64,000 bases of DNA from Auanema rhodensis (lineage: Eukaryota; Nematoda; Chromadorea; Rhabditida; Rhabditidae), in contig OZ059900.1 in NCBI GenBank assembly GCA_964057225.1, positions 8,132,501 through 8,196,500 of the forward strand. Reading direction: 5' to 3'. This document shows, piece by piece, positions 52,546 through 64,000 of the stretch. A program made the position numbers and the translations under genes. The notes under the pieces were generated by a model that saw nothing but the letters and a program-made list of their open reading frames with translations, was not told the DNA's origin and did no database searches. Each line of letters opens with the position of its first letter. Positions within the stretch are counted from its first letter, which is position 1.

Positions 52546-53937
52546 GTATTTTGCACGAATATCGAAACTGATTGAAATATGGGCCTTTTTATGCTCAAAA
52601 CGCCATATATTCAACGATTTTGGGTACAAAACATGTGAAAACTGTATGTTTTGATCAGACCCTTTGAGATATGGATTTGAAATTCAGGATTCATAAACTT
52701 TGACTATTTTTACATATATATGTTCAATTTTAACCACTTTGGTCAAAAAGGACCGAAAATATCAAGAATTATTGGTTTTTTGGGGTTTGAAGGGCATTTT
52801 GGCAAAATCAGTCAAACTTTTGATCTTAAGCATATTTTTTTCTTCTAAAACAACTAAATGTATGAAATACTGTCATAGAATGTTCATATAGGTGTATTTT
52901 GCACGAATATCAAAACTGATTGAAATATGGGCCTTTTTATGCTCAAAACGCCATATATTCAACGATTTTGGGTACAAAACATGTGAAAACTGTATGTTTT
53001 GATCAGACCCTTTGAGATATGGATTTGAAATTCAGGATTCATAAACTTTGACTATTTTTACATATATATGTCCAATTTTAACCACTTTGGTCAAAAAGGA
53101 CCGAAAATATCAAGAATTATTGGTTTTTTGGGGTTTGAAGGGCATTTTGGCAAAATCAGTCAAACTTTTGATCTTAAGCATATTTTTTTCTTCTAAAACG
53201 ACTAAATGTATGGAATACTGTCATAGAATGTTGATATAAGTGTATTTTGCACGAATATCAAAACTGATTGAAATATGGGCCTTTTTATGCTCAAAACGCC
53301 ATATATTCAACGATTTTGGGTACAAAACATGTGAAAACTGTATGTTTTGATCAGACCCTTTGAGATATGGATTTGAAATTCAGGATTCATAAACTTTGAC
53401 TATTTTCACATATATATGTTCAATTTTAACCACTTTGGTCAAAAAGGACCGAAAATATCAAGAATTATTGGTTTTTTGGGGTTTGAAGGACATTTTGGCT
53501 AAATCAGTCAAACTTTTGATCTTAAGCATATTTTTTTCTTCTAAAACGACTAAATGTATGAAATACTGTCATAGAATGTTCATATAGGTGTATTTTGCAC
53601 GAATATCAAAACTGATTGAAATATGGGCCTTTTTATGCTCAAAACGCCATATATTCAACGATTTTGGGTACAAAACATGTGAAAACTGTATGTTTTGATC
53701 AGACCCTTTGAGATATGGATTTCAAATTCAGGATTCATAAACTTTGACTATTTTTACATATATATGTTCAATTTTAACTACTTTGGTCAAAAAGGACCGA
53801 AAATATCAAGAATTATTGGTTTTTTGGGGTTTGAAGGGCATTTTGGCAAAATCAGTCAAACTTTTGATCTTAAGCATATTTTTTTCTTCTAAAACGACTA
53901 AATGTATGAAATACTGTCAAAGAATGTTCATATAGGT
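52546..53937 (+). repeat. Tetramer higher-order repeat, copy 2 of 3
   Basis: This 1392-bp copy has the same four-unit order as 51155-52545 and is nearly identical to 53938-55329. The AACAACTAAAT, GATATAAG, TTTTCACATA/GAAGGAC and TTTCAAATTC markers fall at the same phases. Confidence 0.9.
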
Positions 53938-55329
53938 GTATTTTGCACGAATATCGAAACTGATTGAAATATGGGCCTTTTTATGCTCAAAACGCCATAT
54001 ATTCAACGATTTTGGGTACAAAACATGTGAAAACTGTATGTTTTGATCAGACCCTTTGAGATATGGATTTGAAATTCAGGATTCATAAACTTTGACTATT
54101 TTTACATATATATGTTCAATTTTAACCACTTTGGTCAAAAAGGACCGAAAATATCAAGAATTATTGGTTTTTTGGGGTTTGAAGGGCATTTTGGCAAAAT
54201 CAGTCAAACTTTTGATCTTAAGCATATTTTTTTCTTCTAAAACAACTAAATGTATGAAATACTGTCATAGAATGTTCATATAGGTGTATTTTGCACGAAT
54301 ATCAAAACTGATTGAAATATGGGCCTTTTTATGCTCAAAACGCCATATATTCAACGATTTTGGGTACAAAACATGTGAAAACTGTATGTTTTGATCAGAC
54401 CCTTTGAGATATGGATTTGAAATTCAGGATTCATAAACTTTGACTATTTTTACATATATATGTCCAATTTTAACCACTTTGGTCAAAAAGGACCGAAAAT
54501 ATCAAGAATTATTGGTTTTTTGGGGTTTGAAGGGCATTTTGGCTAAATCAGTCAAACTTTTGATCTTAAGCATATTTTTTTCTTCTAAAACGACTAAATG
54601 TATGGAATACTGTCATAGAATGTTGATATAAGTGTATTTTGCACGAATATCAAAACTGATTGAAATATGGGCCTTTTTATGCTCAAAACGCCATATATTC
54701 AACGATTTTGGGTACAAAACATGTGAAAACTGTATGTTTTGATCAGACCCTTTGAGATATGGATTTGAAATTCAGGATTCATAAACTTTGACTATTTTCA
54801 CATATATATGTTCAATTTTAACCACTTTGGTCAAAAAGGACCGAAAATATCAAGAATTATTGGTTTTTTGGGGTTTGAAGGACATTTTGGCTAAATCAGT
54901 CAAACTTTTGATCTTAAGCATATTTTTTTCTTCTAAAACGACTAAATGTATGAAATACTGTCATAGAATGTTCATATAGGTGTATTTTGCACGAATATCA
55001 AAACTGATTGAAATATGGGCCTTTTTATGCTCAAAACGCCATATATTCAACGATTTTGGGTACAAAACATGTGAAAACTGTATGTTTTGATCAGACCCTT
55101 TGAGATATGGATTTCAAATTCAGGATTCATAAACTTTGACTATTTTTACATATATATGTCCAGTTTTAACCACTTTGGTCAAAAAGGACCGAAAATATCA
55201 AGAATTATTGGTTTTTTGGGGTTTGAAGGGCATTTTGGCAAAATCAGTCAAACTTTTGATCTTAAGCATATTTTTTTCTTCTAAAACGACTAAATGTATG
55301 AAATACTGTCAGAGAATGTTCATATAGGT
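53938..55329 (+). repeat. Tetramer higher-order repeat, copy 3 of 3
   Basis: This 1392-bp copy has a modified last unit (54982-55329), with GTCCAGTTTT (55158) and GTCAGAGAATG (55309). That unit also belongs to the nonamer that starts at 54634, so the tetramer run and the nonamer duplication overlap here. GCTAAAT (54542) replaces GCAAAAT in its second unit. Confidence 0.85.
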
Positions 55330-57765
55330 GTATTTTGCACGAATATCAAAACTGATTGAAATATGGGCCTTTTTATGCTCAAAACGCCATATATTCAACG
55401 ATTTTGGGTACAAAACATGTGAAAACTGTATGTTTTGATCAGACCCTTTGAGATATGGATTTGAAATTCAGGATTCATAAACTTTGACTATTTTTACATA
55501 TATATGTTCAATTTTAACCACTTTGGTCAAAAAGGACCGAAAATATCAAGAATTATTGGTTTTTTGGGGATTGAAGGGCATTTTGGCAAAATCAGTCAAA
55601 CTTTTGATCTTAAGCATATTTTTTTCTTCTAAAACGACTAAATGTATGGAATACTGTCATAGAATGTTGATATAGGTGTATTTTGCACGAATATCGAAAC
55701 TGATTGAAATATGGGCCTTTTTATGCTCAAAACGCCATATATTCAACGATTTTGGGTACAAAACATGTGAAAACTGTATGTTTTGATCAGACCCTTTGAG
55801 ATATGGATTTGAAATTCAGGATTCATAAACTTCGACTATTTTTACATATATATGTCCAATTTTAACCACTTTGGTCAAAAAGGACCGAAAATATCAAGAA
55901 TTATTGGTTTTTTGGGGTTTGAAGGGCATTTTGGCTAAATCAGTCAAACTTTTGATCTTAAGCATATTTTTTTCTTCTAAAACGACTAAATTTATGAAAT
56001 ACTGTCATAGAATGTTCATATAGGTGTATTTTGCACGAATATCAAAACTGATTGAAATATGGGCCTTTTTATGCTCAAAACGCCATATATTCAACGATTT
56101 TGGGTACAAAACATGTGAAAACTGTATGTTTTGATCAGACCCTTTGAGATATGGATTTGAAATTCAGGATTCATAAACTTTGACTATTTTTACATATATA
56201 TGTTCAATTTTAACCACTTTGGTCAAAAAGGACCGAAAATATCAAGAATTATTGGTTTTTTGGGGTTTGAAGGGCATTTTGGCAAAATCAGTCAAACTTT
56301 TGATCTTAAGCATATTTTTTTCTTCTAAAACGACTAAATGTATGAAATACTGTCATAGAATGTTCATATAGGTGTATTTTGCACGAATATCAAAACTGAT
56401 TGAAATATGGGCCTTTTTATGCTCAAAACGCCATATATTCAACGATTTTGGGTACAAAACATGTGAAAACTGTATGTTTTGATCAGACCCTTTGAGATAT
56501 GGATTTGAAATTCAGGATTCATAAACTTTGACTATTTTTACATATATATGTTCAATTTTAACTACTTTGGTCAAAAAGGACCGAAAATATCAAGAATTAT
56601 TGGTTTTTTGGGGATTGAAGGGCATTTTGGCTGAATCAGTCAAACTTTTGATCTTAAGCATATTTTTTTCTTCTAAAACGACTAAATGTATAAAATACTG
56701 TCATAGAATGTTCATATAGGTGTATTTTGCACGAATATCAAAACTGATTGAAATATGGGCCTTTTTATGCTCAAAACGCCATATATTCAACGATTTTGGG
56801 TACAAAACATGTGAAAACTGTATGTTTTGATCAGACCCTTTGAGATATGGATTTGAAATTCAGGATTCATAAACTTTGACTATTTTTACATATATATGTT
56901 CAATTTTAACCACTTTGGTCAAAAAGGACCGAAAATATCAAGAATTATTGGTTTTTTGGGGATTGAAGGGCATTTTGGCAAAATCAGTCAAACTTTTGAT
57001 CTTAAGCATATTTTTTTCTTCTAAAACGACTAAATGTATGAAATACTGTCATAGAATGTTGATATAGGTGTATTTTGCACGAATATCAAAACTGATTGAA
57101 ATATGGGCCTTTTTATGCTCAAAACGCCATATATTCAACGATTTTGGGTACAAAACATGTGAAAACTGTATGTTTTGATCAGACCCTTTGAGATATGGAT
57201 TTGAAATTCAGGATTCATAAACTTTGACTATTTTTACATATATATGTTCAATTTTAACCACTTTGGTCAAAAAGGACCGAAAATATCAAGAATTATTGGT
57301 TTTTTGGGGTTTGAAGGGCATTTTGGCAAAATCAGTCAAACTTTTGATCTTAAGCATATTTTTTTCTTCTAAAACGACTAAATGTATGAAATACTGTCAT
57401 AGAATGTTCATATAGGTGTATTTTGCACGAATATCAAAACTGATTGAAATATGGGCCTTTTTATGCTCAAAACGCCATATATTCAACGATTTTGGGTACA
57501 AAACATGTGAAAACTGTATGTTTTGATCAGACCCTTTGAGATATGGATTTGAAATTCAGGATTCATAAACTTTGACAATTTTCACATATATATGTTCAAT
57601 TTTAACCACTTTGGTCAAAAAGGACCGAAAATATCAAGAATTATTGGTTTTTTGGGGTTTGAAGGACATTTTGGCTAAATCAGTCAAACTTTTGATCTTA
57701 AGCATATTTTTTTCTTCTAAAACGACTAAATGTATGAAATACTGTCATAGAATGTTCATATAGGT
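54634..57765 (+). repeat. Nonamer tandem duplication, left copy (3132 bp)
   Basis: This matches 57766-60897 at 3132 bp, nine monomers. Rare alleles at the same offset are TTTCAAATTC, GTCCAGTTTT, GTCAGAGAATG, AAATTTATG (55988 and 59120), GCTGAATC (56631 and 59763), GTATAAAATAC (56688 and 59820) and TTTGACAATTTT (57571 and 60703). The only mismatch I found is G at 54741 against A at 57873. Confidence 0.9.
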
Positions 57766-60700
57766 GTATTTTGCACGAATATCAAAACTGATTGAAATAT
57801 GGGCCTTTTTATGCTCAAAACGCCATATATTCAACGATTTTGGGTACAAAACATGTGAAAACTGTATGTTTTAATCAGACCCTTTGAGATATGGATTTGA
57901 AATTCAGGATTCATAAACTTTGACTATTTTCACATATATATGTTCAATTTTAACCACTTTGGTCAAAAAGGACCGAAAATATCAAGAATTATTGGTTTTT
58001 TGGGGTTTGAAGGACATTTTGGCTAAATCAGTCAAACTTTTGATCTTAAGCATATTTTTTTCTTCTAAAACGACTAAATGTATGAAATACTGTCATAGAA
58101 TGTTCATATAGGTGTATTTTGCACGAATATCAAAACTGATTGAAATATGGGCCTTTTTATGCTCAAAACGCCATATATTCAACGATTTTGGGTACAAAAC
58201 ATGTGAAAACTGTATGTTTTGATCAGACCCTTTGAGATATGGATTTCAAATTCAGGATTCATAAACTTTGACTATTTTTACATATATATGTCCAGTTTTA
58301 ACCACTTTGGTCAAAAAGGACCGAAAATATCAAGAATTATTGGTTTTTTGGGGTTTGAAGGGCATTTTGGCAAAATCAGTCAAACTTTTGATCTTAAGCA
58401 TATTTTTTTCTTCTAAAACGACTAAATGTATGAAATACTGTCAGAGAATGTTCATATAGGTGTATTTTGCACGAATATCAAAACTGATTGAAATATGGGC
58501 CTTTTTATGCTCAAAACGCCATATATTCAACGATTTTGGGTACAAAACATGTGAAAACTGTATGTTTTGATCAGACCCTTTGAGATATGGATTTGAAATT
58601 CAGGATTCATAAACTTTGACTATTTTTACATATATATGTTCAATTTTAACCACTTTGGTCAAAAAGGACCGAAAATATCAAGAATTATTGGTTTTTTGGG
58701 GATTGAAGGGCATTTTGGCAAAATCAGTCAAACTTTTGATCTTAAGCATATTTTTTTCTTCTAAAACGACTAAATGTATGGAATACTGTCATAGAATGTT
58801 GATATAGGTGTATTTTGCACGAATATCGAAACTGATTGAAATATGGGCCTTTTTATGCTCAAAACGCCATATATTCAACGATTTTGGGTACAAAACATGT
58901 GAAAACTGTATGTTTTGATCAGACCCTTTGAGATATGGATTTGAAATTCAGGATTCATAAACTTCGACTATTTTTACATATATATGTCCAATTTTAACCA
59001 CTTTGGTCAAAAAGGACCGAAAATATCAAGAATTATTGGTTTTTTGGGGTTTGAAGGGCATTTTGGCTAAATCAGTCAAACTTTTGATCTTAAGCATATT
59101 TTTTTCTTCTAAAACGACTAAATTTATGAAATACTGTCATAGAATGTTCATATAGGTGTATTTTGCACGAATATCAAAACTGATTGAAATATGGGCCTTT
59201 TTATGCTCAAAACGCCATATATTCAACGATTTTGGGTACAAAACATGTGAAAACTGTATGTTTTGATCAGACCCTTTGAGATATGGATTTGAAATTCAGG
59301 ATTCATAAACTTTGACTATTTTTACATATATATGTTCAATTTTAACCACTTTGGTCAAAAAGGACCGAAAATATCAAGAATTATTGGTTTTTTGGGGTTT
59401 GAAGGGCATTTTGGCAAAATCAGTCAAACTTTTGATCTTAAGCATATTTTTTTCTTCTAAAACGACTAAATGTATGAAATACTGTCATAGAATGTTCATA
59501 TAGGTGTATTTTGCACGAATATCAAAACTGATTGAAATATGGGCCTTTTTATGCTCAAAACGCCATATATTCAACGATTTTGGGTACAAAACATGTGAAA
59601 ACTGTATGTTTTGATCAGACCCTTTGAGATATGGATTTGAAATTCAGGATTCATAAACTTTGACTATTTTTACATATATATGTTCAATTTTAACTACTTT
59701 GGTCAAAAAGGACCGAAAATATCAAGAATTATTGGTTTTTTGGGGATTGAAGGGCATTTTGGCTGAATCAGTCAAACTTTTGATCTTAAGCATATTTTTT
59801 TCTTCTAAAACGACTAAATGTATAAAATACTGTCATAGAATGTTCATATAGGTGTATTTTGCACGAATATCAAAACTGATTGAAATATGGGCCTTTTTAT
59901 GCTCAAAACGCCATATATTCAACGATTTTGGGTACAAAACATGTGAAAACTGTATGTTTTGATCAGACCCTTTGAGATATGGATTTGAAATTCAGGATTC
60001 ATAAACTTTGACTATTTTTACATATATATGTTCAATTTTAACCACTTTGGTCAAAAAGGACCGAAAATATCAAGAATTATTGGTTTTTTGGGGATTGAAG
60101 GGCATTTTGGCAAAATCAGTCAAACTTTTGATCTTAAGCATATTTTTTTCTTCTAAAACGACTAAATGTATGAAATACTGTCATAGAATGTTGATATAGG
60201 TGTATTTTGCACGAATATCAAAACTGATTGAAATATGGGCCTTTTTATGCTCAAAACGCCATATATTCAACGATTTTGGGTACAAAACATGTGAAAACTG
60301 TATGTTTTGATCAGACCCTTTGAGATATGGATTTGAAATTCAGGATTCATAAACTTTGACTATTTTTACATATATATGTTCAATTTTAACCACTTTGGTC
60401 AAAAAGGACCGAAAATATCAAGAATTATTGGTTTTTTGGGGTTTGAAGGGCATTTTGGCAAAATCAGTCAAACTTTTGATCTTAAGCATATTTTTTTCTT
60501 CTAAAACGACTAAATGTATGAAATACTGTCATAGAATGTTCATATAGGTGTATTTTGCACGAATATCAAAACTGATTGAAATATGGGCCTTTTTATGCTC
60601 AAAACGCCATATATTCAACGATTTTGGGTACAAAACATGTGAAAACTGTATGTTTTGATCAGACCCTTTGAGATATGGATTTGAAATTCAGGATTCATAA

Positions 60701-60897
60701 ACTTTGACAATTTTCACATATATATGTTCAATTTTAACCACTTTGGTCAAAAAGGACCGAAAATATCAAGAATTATTGGTTTTTTGGGGTTTGAAGGACA
60801 TTTTGGCTAAATCAGTCAAACTTTTGATCTTAAGCATATTTTTTTCTTCTAAAACGACTAAATGTATGAAATACTGTCATAGAATGTTCATATAGGT
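57766..60897 (+). repeat. Nonamer tandem duplication, right copy (3132 bp)
   Basis: This copy is directly adjacent to the left one. Similarity to the left series continues about 130 bp further, to 61030, where CAAATTC replaces GAAATTC at 61031. The private A at 57873 (TTTTAATCAG) destroys the TGATCA site of that unit. Confidence 0.9.
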
Positions 60898-61593
60898 GTA
60901 TTTTGCACGAATATCAAAACTGATTGAAATATGGGCCTTTTTATGCTCAAAACGCCATATATTCAACGATTTTGGGTACAAAACATGTGAAAACTGTATG
61001 TTTTGATCAGACCCTTTGAGATATGGATTTCAAATTCAGGATTCATAAACTTTGACTATTTTTACATATATATGTTCAATTTTAACCACTTTGGTCAAAA
61101 AGGACCGAAAATATCAAGAATTATTGGTTTTTTGGGGTTTGAAGGGCATTTTGGCAAAATCAGTCAAACTTTTGATCTTAAGCATATTTTTTTCTTCTAA
61201 AACGACTAAATGTATGAAATACTGTCATAGAATGTTCATATAGGTGTATTTTGCACGAATATCAAAACTGATTGAAATATGGGCCTTTTTATGCTCAAAA
61301 CGCCATATATTCAACGATTTTGGGTACAAAACATGTGAAAACTGTATGTTTTGATCAGACCCTTTGAGATATGGATTTGAAATTCAGGATTCATAAACTT
61401 CGACTATTTCTACATATATATGTCCAATTTTAACCACTTTGGTCGAAAAGGACCGAAAATATCAAGAATTATTGGTTTTTTGGGGTTTGAAGGGCATTTT
61501 GGCAAAATCAGTCAAACTTTTGATCTTAAGCATATTTTTTTCTTCTAAAACGACTAAATGTATGAAATACTGTCAAAGAATGTTCATATAGGT

Positions 61594-63333
61594 GTATTTT
61601 GCACGAATATCAAAACTGATTGAAATATGGGCCTTTTTATGCTCAAAACGCCATATATTCAACGATTTTGGGTACAAAACATGTGAAAACTGTATGTTTT
61701 GATCAGACCCTTTGAGATATGGATTTGAAATTCAGGATTCATAAACTTTGACTATTTTTACATATATATGTTCAATTTTAACTACTTTGGTCAAACAGGA
61801 CCGAAAATATCAAGAATTATTGGTTTTTTGGGGATTGAAGGGCATTTTGGCAAAATCAGTCAAACTTTTGATCTTAAGCATATTTTTTTCTTCTAAAACG
61901 ACTAAATGTATGGAATACTGTCATAGAATGTTGATATAGGTGTATTTTGCACGAATATCGAAACTGATTGAAATATGGGCCTTTTTATGCTCAAAACGCC
62001 ATATATTCAACGATTTTGGGTACAAAACATGTGAAAACTGTATGTTTTGATCAGACCCTTTGAGATATGGATTTGAAATTCAGGATTCATAAACTTTGAC
62101 TATTTTTACATATATATGTTCAACTTTAACCACTTTGGTCAAAAAGGACCGAAAATATCAAGAATTATTGGTTTTTTGGGGTTTGAAGGGCATTTTGGCA
62201 AAATCAGTCAAACTTTTGATCTTAAGCATATTTTTTTCTTCTAAAACAACTATATGTATGAAATACTGTCATAGAATGTTCATATAGGTGTATTTTGCAC
62301 GAATATCAAAACTGATTGAAATATGGGCCTTTTTATGCTCAAAACGCCATATATTCAACGATTTTGGGTACAAAACATGTGAAAACTGTATGTTTTGATC
62401 AGACCCTTTGAGATATGGATTTGAAATTCAGGATTCATAAACTTTGACTATTTTTACATATATATGTCCAATTTTAACCACTTTGGTCAAAAAGGACCGA
62501 AAATATCAAGAATTATTGGTTTTTTGGGGTTTGAAGGGCATTTTGGCTAAATCAGTCAAACTTTTGATCTTAAGCATATTTTTTTCTTCTAAAACGACTA
62601 AATGTATGGAATACTGTCATAGAATCTTGATATAAGTGTATTTTGCACGAATATCAAAACTGATTGAAATATGGGCCTTTTTATGCTCAAAACGCCATAT
62701 ATTCAACGATTTTGGGTACAAAACATGTGAAAACTGTATGTTTTGATCAGACCCTTTGAGATATGGATTTGAAATTCAGGATTCATAAACTTCGACTATT
62801 TTCACATATATATGTTCAATTTTAACCACTTTGGTCAAAAAGGACCGAAAATATCAAGAATTATTGGTTTTTTGGGGTTTGAAGGACATTTTGGCTAAAT
62901 CAGTCAAACTTTTGATCTTAAGCATATTTTTTTCTTCTAAAACGACTAAATGTATGAAATACTGTCATAGAATGTTCATATAGGTGTATTTTGCACGAAT
63001 ATCAAAACTGATTGAAATATGGGCCTTTTTATGCTCAAAACGCCATATATTCAACGATTTTGGGTACAAAACATGTGAAAACTGTATGTTTTGATCAGAC
63101 CCTTTGAGATATGGATTTCAAATTCAGGATTCATAAACTTTGACTATTTTTACATATATATGTCCAGTTTTAACCACTTTGGTCAAAAAGGACCGAAAAT
63201 ATCAAGAATTATTGGTTTTTTGGGGTTTGAAGGGCATTTTGGCAAAATCAGTCAAACTTTTGATCTTAAGCATATTTTTTTCTTCTAAAACGACTAAATG
63301 TATGAAATACTGTCAAAGAATGTTCATATAGGT
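61594..63333 (+). repeat. Return of the 50.8-52.5 kb order (one monomer plus a tetramer)
   Basis: The unit order is TTAACTAC/GGGGATTG/ATGGAATAC; ATCGAAACTG/AACAACTATAT; ATGGAATAC/GATATAAG; TTTTCACATA/GAAGGAC; TTTCAAATTC. It repeats the order at 50807-52545, 31 monomers upstream. It carries several private changes: CAAACAGG (61792), CAACTTTAACC (62119), AACTATATG (62248), AGAATCTTG (62621) and CTTCGACTATTTTCAC (62791). It is therefore an older or less homogenised relative of the tetramer run. Confidence 0.75.
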
Positions 63334-63681
63334 GTATTTTGCACGAATATCAAAACTGATTGAAATATGGGCCTTTTTATGCTCAAAACGCCATATATTC
63401 AACGATTTTGGGTACAAAACATGTGAAAACTGTATGTTTTGATCAGACTCTTTGAGATATGGATTTGAAATTCAGGATTCATAAACTTTGACTATTTTTA
63501 CATATATATGTTCAATTTTAACCACTTTGGTCAAAAAGGACCGAAAATATCAAGAATTATTGGTTTTTTGGGGATTGAAGGGCATTTTGGCAAAATCAGT
63601 CAAACTTTTGATCTTAAGCATATTTTTTTCTTCTAAAACGACTAAATGTATGGAATACTGTCATAGAATGTTGATATAGGT

Positions 63682-64000
63682 GTATTTTGCACGAATATCG
63701 AAACTGATTGAAATATGGGCCTTTTTATGCTCAAAACGCCATATATTCAACGATTTTGGGTACAAAACATGTGAAAACTGTATGTTTTGATCAGACCCTT
63801 TGAGATATGGATTTGAAATTCAGGATTTATAAACTTCGACTATTTTTACATATATATGTCCAATTTTAACCACTTTGGTCAAAAAGGACCGAAAATATCA
63901 AGAATTATTGGTTTTTTGGGGTTTGAAGGGCATTTTGGCTAAATCAGTCAAACTTTTGATCTTAAGCATATTTTTTTCTTCTAAAACGACTAAATTCATG
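63682..64000 (+). repeat. Partial terminal monomer (319 of 348 bp)
   Basis: The array continues past the window edge. This unit has ATCGAAACTG (63709), GGATTTATAAAC (63824), TTCGACTATTTTTAC and AAATTCATG at the end. It resembles the units at 55678 and 58810, which carry AAATTTATG, so the next nonamer-like order may be starting. Confidence 0.85.

Larger units (their letters stand above)
1..64000 (+). repeat. Satellite DNA array, 348-bp monomer, 183.9 copies
   Basis: The whole window is one tandem array. Each unit runs from GTATTTTGCACG to the ATATAGGT before the next start. Unit starts fall every 348 bp, at 1, 349, 697, 1045, 1395 and so on to 63682, and only five units differ in length. All copies share one orientation and I see no insertion of foreign sequence. 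Fixed landmarks are CGCCATATATTCAACG (phases 56-71), TGATCA (107-112), ACATATATATGT (167-178), a T6G4 run (231-240), CTTAAG (280-285) and a T-rich tract (about 288-300). A representative monomer is about 30% GC and has five CpG sites (phases 11, 56, 70, 209 and 306), the possible methylation targets. TGATCA and CTTAAG occur about once per unit, so the corresponding digests should give a 348-bp ladder. Such arrays typically form centromeric or other constitutive heterochromatin in eukaryotes. That role is inferred here, and I do not recognise the family. Confidence 0.98.

Noticed and set aside
1-64000. CRISPR array or bacterial repeat
   Set aside because: There are no short repeats with unique spacers. 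The whole 348-bp unit repeats, and no cas genes are present.
1-64000. Ribosomal intergenic-spacer subrepeats or telomeric repeat
   Set aside because: No rRNA gene sequence and no short telomere-type repeat is visible, and the array is far longer than typical spacer subrepeats.
1-64000. Transposable element or LTR inserted in the array
   Set aside because: The phase is kept from start to end apart from +2, -1, -1, -2 and -1 base changes in five units, so there is no room for an insertion.

Overview
This window is a single uninterrupted array of tandemly repeated satellite DNA. From base 1 to base 64000 it consists of head-to-tail copies of one 348-bp monomer, all in the same orientation: 183 complete units plus the first 319 bp of a 184th. 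I take GTATTTTGCACG as the monomer start, so unit 1 starts at base 1 and phase equals coordinate in that unit. I find no gene, RNA gene, transposon, inverted segment or unrelated spacer. One representative monomer has 106 G+C in 348 bp, about 30% GC.

A long homogeneous megasatellite like this points to a eukaryotic chromosome, most likely centromeric, pericentromeric or subtelomeric heterochromatin. A unit of 348 bp is twice 174, which fits two nucleosome repeats and is a common size for plant and animal centromeric satellites. I do not recognise the sequence family and cannot name the organism. No CENP-B-box-like motif was found.

Layout, read from shared diagnostic variants: (1) 1.6-17.5 kb is a tandem duplication of a 23-monomer (8004-bp) segment, with one mismatch found by eye. 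(2) 17.4-21.5 kb holds three identical consecutive monomers and a partial 6-mer (2088-bp) duplication. (3) 21.5-28.2 kb contains a 7-mer-spaced duplication sharing a 1-bp deletion. (4) 28.2-34.8 kb is a third, older, collinear copy of 15.0-24.0 kb that lacks six monomers at one point and one monomer at another. (5) 33.1-41.2 kb carries a 15-mer (5220-bp) spaced duplication. (6) 42.3-47.5 kb has a trimer (1044-bp) and then a pentamer (1740-bp) duplication. (7) 48.0-51.0 kb has a different pentamer duplication. (8) 51.2-55.3 kb has three copies of a tetramer (1392 bp). (9) 54.6-61.0 kb is a near-perfect tandem duplication of a nonamer (3132 bp). (10) 61.6-63.3 kb returns to the tetramer haplotype order. 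There is no single higher-order repeat. The array is a mosaic of short-range, partly nested duplications of different monomer multiples, as expected from repeated unequal exchange.

Inside the monomer, A/T tracts recur about every 10.3-10.5 bp over phases 41-107, a pattern expected to curve DNA. This stretch lies in a nearly invariant core (about phases 55-128). Most diagnostic variation falls elsewhere, at phases 49-52, 134-135, 156, 165-166, 179, 241, 249, 259, 331, 340 and 343. The many 63-residue open frames are a by-product of the repeat and are not annotated as genes.
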